A DNA stretch of 64,000 nt, taken from JBCCGG01 sp039029395. Lineage in GTDB: Bacteria; Pseudomonadota; Alphaproteobacteria; Kiloniellales; JAKSDN01. Of the stretch, positions 59,883 through 64,000 are shown piece after piece. Both the position numbers and the translations under genes were made by a program. A model generated the notes under the pieces. That model was not told where the DNA came from. It did not search any database and saw only the letters and a program-made list of their open reading frames with translations. Within the stretch, counting starts at the first letter, position 1. Every line of letters starts with the position of its first letter. The stretch covers positions 5,572 to 69,571 of the forward strand of contig JBCCGG010000033.1 in assembly GCA_039029395.1 (NCBI GenBank). Direction: 5' to 3'.

Positions 59883-61348
59883 CGCTGTCGACCCTGCGAG
59901 TCCTTGCACGCGCCGCCTTGCTGCTGGCCCTGGCGGTTCTGACCGGCTGCGAGACGTCGCCGGCGACCGGGCGCACCTTCTTTTCCGGCGGCATGAGCGC
60001 CGAGGACGAAGCTAAGCTTGGGGCCGAGCAGCACGGCAAGGTACAGCAGCAATTCGGTGGCCCCTACGACGATCCGGCGCTGTCCGCCTACGTCACGAGC
60101 CTGGGTAACTTCCTGGCCGAAACCTCGGAGCTGCCAGATCTCGAATTCACCTTCACGGTGCTCGATTCGCCGATCATCAACGCCTTCGCCCTGCCCGGCG
60201 GATATGTCTACGTGACCCGCGGCCTAGTCGCGCTGGCCGACAACGAGGCCGAGCTGGCCGGCGTGATGGCCCACGAGATCGGCCACGTCACGGCGCGCCA
60301 CTCGGCCGAGCGCTACGGCCAGGCGGTCGGCGCCCAGGTCTTGGCCGGCGCCGTCGGCCTAGTGTTCGGCGGCGGCGCCGAGACCCAGGCGGTGCAAGGC
60401 GTCTCGGTCCTGGCGCTGAAGAGCTGGTCGCGCGACCAGGAGTTCGAGGCCGATCTTCTGGGCGTGCGCTACCTGACCCGGGCCGGCTTCGACCCCCAGG
60501 CCATGGCCGGCTTCCTAGAGGCGCTCCAGGCTCATGCCCGCCTGGAGGCCGAGATCGCCGGCAGGCCGGGCGCGGCCGACGAGTTCAGCTTGCTGCAGAC
60601 CCACCCGCGCACGACCGACCGCATCGAGGTGGCAATGAAGCAGGCCGGCATTCAGGCAGTGCCCGATCCGATCGTCGGGCGCGACATCTATCTGAAGAAG
60701 ATCGACGGCATCGTCTACGGCGATTCGCCGGAGAACGGTTTCGTGCGCGGCCAGCGCTTCCTCCACCCCGTGCTGCGTCTCGCCTTCGAGGTGCCCCAGG
60801 GCTTTCGCCTGATCAATTCACAGAGCCAGGTGTTGGCGCTTGGGCCCGAGGGTGCCGGCATCGCGTTCAACTTGGCGCCCAAGTCCCAAGGCATCGCGCC
60901 GCGCGACTATCTGACCCAGGTGTGGGCCAAGAATATCAGCCTGCAGAACGTCGAAAACATCAACATCAACGGCATGGCGGCGGCAACCGGGCAGGCGCGC
61001 ATCTCGACCAGGGGCGGCGCCAAGGACGCGCGGCTGGTGGTGGTGCGCTACGACAACACCTACATGTACCGCTTCCTGTTCCTAACCAACCCAAGCCAAA
61101 CCCCGGGCCTGGCCGAAGCCTTCAAGCGCACGACCTATAGCTTCCGCAAGCTGAGCGCGGCCGAAGCCGCCGAGATAAAGCCAATGCGCCTGCGCATCCA
61201 CCAGGTTCAGGCCGGCGAGACGGCGGCTTCGATCGCCGAGCGCTTTCCCTTCGACAGCTTCCGACTGGAACGCTTCCTGGTGCTCAATGGCTTCGACCGC
61301 AATGTGGCGGTGAGCCCCGGCCAGCAGGTCAAGATCATCACCCAATGA
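59879..61348 (+). CDS. M48 family metalloprotease lipoprotein with C-terminal LysM-like domain
   Basis: A 489-residue lipoprotein. Lipobox LTGC (Cys24) directs it to a membrane; the zinc motif HEIGH is at 132-136 (VMAHEIGHVTARHSAERYG) and the third ligand is Glu in DQEFEADLLGVRYL. The last 50 residues (IHQVQAGETAASIAERF, LERFLVLNG) match LysM, suggesting peptidoglycan binding. Similar BepA/LoiP proteins do quality control of outer-membrane proteins. The gene is coupled to the nuclease and to the cyclase by four-base overlaps. Confidence 0.87.
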   Translation: MTLSTLRVLARAALLLALAVLTGCETSPATGRTFFSGGMSAEDEAKLGAEQHGKVQQQFGGPYDDPALSAYVTSLGNFLAETSELPDLEFTFTVLDSPIINAFALPGGYVYVTRGLVALADNEAELAGVMAHEIGHVTARHSAERYGQAVGAQVLAGAVGLVFGGGAETQAVQGVSVLALKSWSRDQEFEADLLGVRYLTRAGFDPQAMAGFLEALQAHARLEAEIAGRPGAADEFSLLQTHPRTTDRIEVAMKQAGIQAVPDPIVGRDIYLKKIDGIVYGDSPENGFVRGQRFLHPVLRLAFEVPQGFRLINSQSQVLALGPEGAGIAFNLAPKSQGIAPRDYLTQVWAKNISLQNVENININGMAAATGQARISTRGGAKDARLVVVRYDNTYMYRFLFLTNPSQTPGLAEAFKRTTYSFRKLSAAEAAEIKPMRLRIHQVQAGETAASIAERFPFDSFRLERFLVLNGFDRNVAVSPGQQVKIITQ

Positions 61349-63201
61349 CAAGCCCGCCAAGCGAGCCCAGTCAGAGAAAGCCCGGCCCTCCGCCGGCCCA
61401 TTGGCGGCCTTCCATTGCCAGCGTGCTGATCTTTGGCTTCGGCGTGCTGGTGGTGGTCGCGGTCGGCGCGGTCATGTTGGTCGTGCTCGGCACGGCGCGC
61501 GATAGCACCATGGAGCTGCTTGGCCAGCAGGCCAACACCGCGGTCAGCTCGGTCGTCGATTCGGTTTACCGGCTCTCGGACTCGTCGCTCAAGGCCTCGG
61601 CCTTCGTCGGCGAGCTGATCGCGCGGGGCGAGCTCGATCCGCAGGATAGGGTGCATTTGGAAAACGTGCTTATGGGCGCGCTGGCGGGGCGGCCCGAGGT
61701 GACCGCGATCGGCTACGTGGACCCCGAGTTCAGCTCGACCTTCGTCGGCCGCAAGGACGGCCAAATCATCCGCCAATCGGCCGAGCTGCGCGACAGCAAG
61801 ATCCTGCGCGATCTCTTCGCCGGCACCAGGAGCGCGGACACGGGGGACTGGTTCGAGATCATCTGGGTGCCGGAGATCAAGGCGCCGAACGCGGCCATCG
61901 CGGTGCCGATCACGCGCAAAGACAGCGACCTGGGCGCCATGGTCTCGCTGATCTCTCTGCGCGCGCTTTCAGCCGATTTGGCCCGTTTCGACCAGGAGTT
62001 CGGCACCAACAGCTTCATCCTCTACGGCCGGGATCACGTGCTGGCCCACCCGGACCTGGCGACCGGCTACCCGGGCAGTTCGGCCGAGTATCCCTTGCCA
62101 ACGCTCGACCAATTTCAAGACAAGGTCTTGGGCGCAATCTGGCACCCGGCGATCTACGACTCCACGGAGGTCTCGCTGGCCGAAGACATCGAAGCGCGCA
62201 TCGTCCAGGGCACGAATGAAGAACAGATCTTCATCTACCAGCGGATCGACGCGATTGGCCCGGAGCCGGTCTACGTCGGAGTCCATTGGCCGGAGAGCGA
62301 AGCCGGCCTCGAGCTGGAGCGCCTGAAGTGGGCCGGCATCATCGCCCTGGTGATTCTGATGATCGCCGTCGGCCTTGCCTTTCTGCTGGGACGCACCCTG
62401 GCCAGGCCGATCCTGCGGCTCTCCGAGGCTTCGCGCGCAATCGGCAACTTAGACCTGCGCGACGTCAAGCCGCTTGGCGGCAGTGCCTACCGAGAGCTCG
62501 ACAGCGCGGCCGAGGCCTACAACGCCATGCTCAGCGGCCTGCGCTGGTTCGAGGCCTACGTGCCGCGCACACTGGTCTTGCGCCTCATGCGCCTTGGCGA
62601 AGGGGCGCTCGGTTCCGAGGAGCGCCAGGTTACCGTGATGTTCACCGACATCGTCGGCTTCACCGCTATGAGCAGCCGCCTGTCGGCCGGCGAGGTGGCC
62701 GAGATCCTGAACCAACACTTCGGCCTGATCACCAGCGAGATCGAGGCTCATGGCGGCACGGTCGACAAGTTTATCGGTGACGCGGTCATGGCCTATTGGG
62801 GCGCACCCGAGCCCCAGCCCGACCAGGCCAGCCTGGCCTGCCGCACAGCGCTCGCCATCGCCGAGGATTTCGCGCGCGACTTCGCCGGCCGGGAGCCGGG
62901 CCTCAAGCTGCGCATCGGCCTGCATAGTGGGCCGGCCGTGGTCGGCAACATCGGCGCGCCGGGCCGGGTCAACTACACCCTGATCGGCGACACGGTGAAC
63001 ACCGCCCAGCGTCTGGAAGGGCTCGGCAAGAAATACATGGACGCCGACGATCCCTCGGGCGCGGTGACGATCCTGATCAGCGCCGCCACCGCCGAAGCCC
63101 TCGAACCCGGTTTCAATCTTGAGCCGGTCGGCCGCCACCGCCTGGTCGGCCGGGACGAGGAGACCGAGGTGCTCAGGCTCACACCTCAAGGTGATCGATA
63201 A
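61345..63201 (+). CDS. Class III adenylate cyclase with periplasmic sensor and HAMP-type linker
   Basis: A 618-residue membrane receptor. A first helix (IASVLIFGFGVLVVVAVGAV, about 28-50), a periplasmic dCache-like region (about 50-325), a second helix (GIIALVILMIAVGLAFLLG), a HAMP linker (LARPILRLSEASRAI), then a cyclase domain. The metal-binding Asp residues are in MFTDIVGFT and FIGDAVMAYWG; specificity residues Lys in DKFIGD and Asp in LIGDTVNTAQRL point to ATP. All catalytic residues are present. It is coupled to the M48 gene upstream and overlaps the convergent phosphoesterase gene by 23 bases. Confidence 0.88.
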   Translation: MTSPPSEPSQRKPGPPPAHWRPSIASVLIFGFGVLVVVAVGAVMLVVLGTARDSTMELLGQQANTAVSSVVDSVYRLSDSSLKASAFVGELIARGELDPQDRVHLENVLMGALAGRPEVTAIGYVDPEFSSTFVGRKDGQIIRQSAELRDSKILRDLFAGTRSADTGDWFEIIWVPEIKAPNAAIAVPITRKDSDLGAMVSLISLRALSADLARFDQEFGTNSFILYGRDHVLAHPDLATGYPGSSAEYPLPTLDQFQDKVLGAIWHPAIYDSTEVSLAEDIEARIVQGTNEEQIFIYQRIDAIGPEPVYVGVHWPESEAGLELERLKWAGIIALVILMIAVGLAFLLGRTLARPILRLSEASRAIGNLDLRDVKPLGGSAYRELDSAAEAYNAMLSGLRWFEAYVPRTLVLRLMRLGEGALGSEERQVTVMFTDIVGFTAMSSRLSAGEVAEILNQHFGLITSEIEAHGGTVDKFIGDAVMAYWGAPEPQPDQASLACRTALAIAEDFARDFAGREPGLKLRIGLHSGPAVVGNIGAPGRVNYTLIGDTVNTAQRLEGLGKKYMDADDPSGAVTILISAATAEALEPGFNLEPVGRHRLVGRDEETEVLRLTPQGDR

Positions 63202-63988
63202 TCTGACCGTCGAGGCCGACGCAGGCCGCCAGCAAGGGGCCGCCATAGCCGGCGCCTCCATCGACCGTGATCGTCCAATCGGTCGCGCGCAGGCCCGGGT
63301 GGGCCGGATCGAAGCCGCGCACCACCTTCTTGTAGCTGCCGTAAGGCTGATCGATGCGCTCGAAGGCGCTGCTGTTCCACCAGAAGGAATCCCGCTGGGT
63401 CTCCAGGGGGCGCTCTGGATCGAGCCCGCTGTTGACGAACAGCAAGGCGCCGTCGTGGGTGTAGGCGGCCCGGCGCAAACTGGCATAGAACTGCACGTGG
63501 CCAGCCCGGGCTTGGATCGCGGCGCGCAGCTGGTTGGTCCAGCGGGTCAGACCGAGCGGCCCGGCCGCTGCCTGGCGTCGGGCCTCGATAGCCGAGCTGC
63601 CGTAGGTCTCAAGCACCGGACCAACGCCGCGGCTGAGCAGCCACTCGACAGTGCCCTTGGGGTCCGGCGCGAACTGCAGCTGCAGAAGCTTTTGCCACAT
63701 CTCCTCCTGGCTGCCGCGCAGATAGGCGAGCTCGCAGGCGAAGCTGTACTGGCCGGCCAGGACCGCCCGGCGGAAGCGTAACAGGCGATCGATCGCGGCG
63801 CCGATCGCCGGGCCGCGGCCGATTAGATTGCCCAGATAGACGATGCGGTCGCCTGGCTGGAGGCGGCCCAGAAGGGCATGGTGCAGGCGCTCCAGGCGCT
63901 CGGCCTCACCGTGCACGGAAGCGATCGCCCAAACCCGGCGATCATCACCCGTATCTGCAGGGTTGGGACTATCAGACACATCGCTCAC
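63179..63988 (-). CDS. Calcineurin-like phosphoesterase fold with replaced metal ligands
   Basis: A 269-residue protein whose pattern follows serine/threonine phosphatase-type proteins but where the metal motifs are changed: DxHG is Ser24-Val-His26-Gly, GDxxDRG is Gly53-Asn-Leu-Ile-Gly-Arg-Gly59, and GNHE is Gly79-Gln-Tyr-Ser. The later His motifs are also not clear, so it is unlikely to be an active metallophosphatase. A long conserved-looking middle (LRGSQEEMWQKLLQLQFAPD, LLFVNSGLDPERPLETQ) suggests a defined family. The extreme N-terminus is hydrophilic. It converges on the adenylate cyclase gene. Function unknown. Confidence 0.75.
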   Translation of the reverse strand: MSDVSDSPNPADTGDDRRVWAIASVHGEAERLERLHHALLGRLQPGDRIVYLGNLIGRGPAIGAAIDRLLRFRRAVLAGQYSFACELAYLRGSQEEMWQKLLQLQFAPDPKGTVEWLLSRGVGPVLETYGSSAIEARRQAAAGPLGLTRWTNQLRAAIQARAGHVQFYASLRRAAYTHDGALLFVNSGLDPERPLETQRDSFWWNSSAFERIDQPYGSYKKVVRGFDPAHPGLRATDWTITVDGGAGYGGPLLAACVGLDGQIIDHLEV

Positions 63989-64000
63989 AGGACCACCCGA

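Overview
The window reads as a chromosomal segment of a high-G+C alphaproteobacterium. It most resembles the Rhodospirillales and relatives. I infer this from the chain aroK-aroB-CorC-type protein next to xerD, from an L-malyl-CoA lyase, from a DivL-like kinase that carries Tyr at the phospho-acceptor site, and from many LysR and TauD proteins. No database search was possible. I see no rRNA, transposase, phage gene or CRISPR array. There is one tRNA gene, tRNA-Arg(CCT).

1-9.6 kb: the end of a YejE/YejF-type peptide ABC importer, a hydroxyacid dehydrogenase (GhrA-like), a LysR regulator divergent from a PLP desulfhydrase, a MATE exporter, an exported protein rich in His, Lys and Tyr, a 3-hydroxyisobutyrate dehydrogenase-type enzyme and a second LysR. 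9.6-19.3 kb: a tightly packed six-gene catabolic operon on the minus strand: class II aldolase, MttB-like methyltransferase, aldehyde dehydrogenase, FMN/4Fe-4S/FAD oxidoreductase, ThDP enzyme and TauD-type dioxygenase. It is divergent from a GcvA-like LysR gene. The set suggests breakdown of a methylated amine or betaine. 19.4-20.4 kb: a lower-G+C orphan that resembles the periplasmic part of SecD. 20.4-27.6 kb: a seven-gene minus-strand operon with a four-subunit succinate dehydrogenase-like complex, a two-subunit class I fumarase-like hydratase and a ThDP enzyme, divergent from a GntR/UTRA regulator. Several active-site changes suggest a side pathway that repeats the desaturation and hydration steps of the TCA cycle on another dicarboxylate.

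27.6-35.8 kb: nnrS with an NsrR-like operator, a Tat-exported peptide-binding protein divergent from a LacI regulator with two AACCGGTT operators, a small Cys-rich protein with a strong terminator, a HAD hydrolase, a glutamine amidotransferase, a REP-like palindrome, a small membrane protein and L-malyl-CoA lyase. 35.9-49.3 kb: mostly core genes: xerD, a large exported solenoid-like protein with a 46-residue membrane partner, aroK, aroB, a CBS/CorC protein, the DivL-like kinase, ahcY, a YugP-type peptidase, an ASCH protein, TauD and pyrE.

49.4-64 kb: polA, a small exported protein, a two-domain PPK2 (polyphosphate:AMP phosphotransferase) behind a near-perfect FNR/FixK box, tRNA-Arg, a patatin-acetoacetate decarboxylase-3-hydroxybutyrate dehydrogenase operon (PHB/ketone metabolism), a PagL-like lipid A deacylase, proline iminopeptidase, an operon of nuclease-M48 lipoprotein-adenylate cyclase, and a calcineurin-like phosphoesterase whose metal ligands are replaced. 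The most unusual items are the SDH-like/hydratase operon, the SecD-like orphan, the degenerate phosphoesterase and the two low-complexity, Cys/His-rich proteins.
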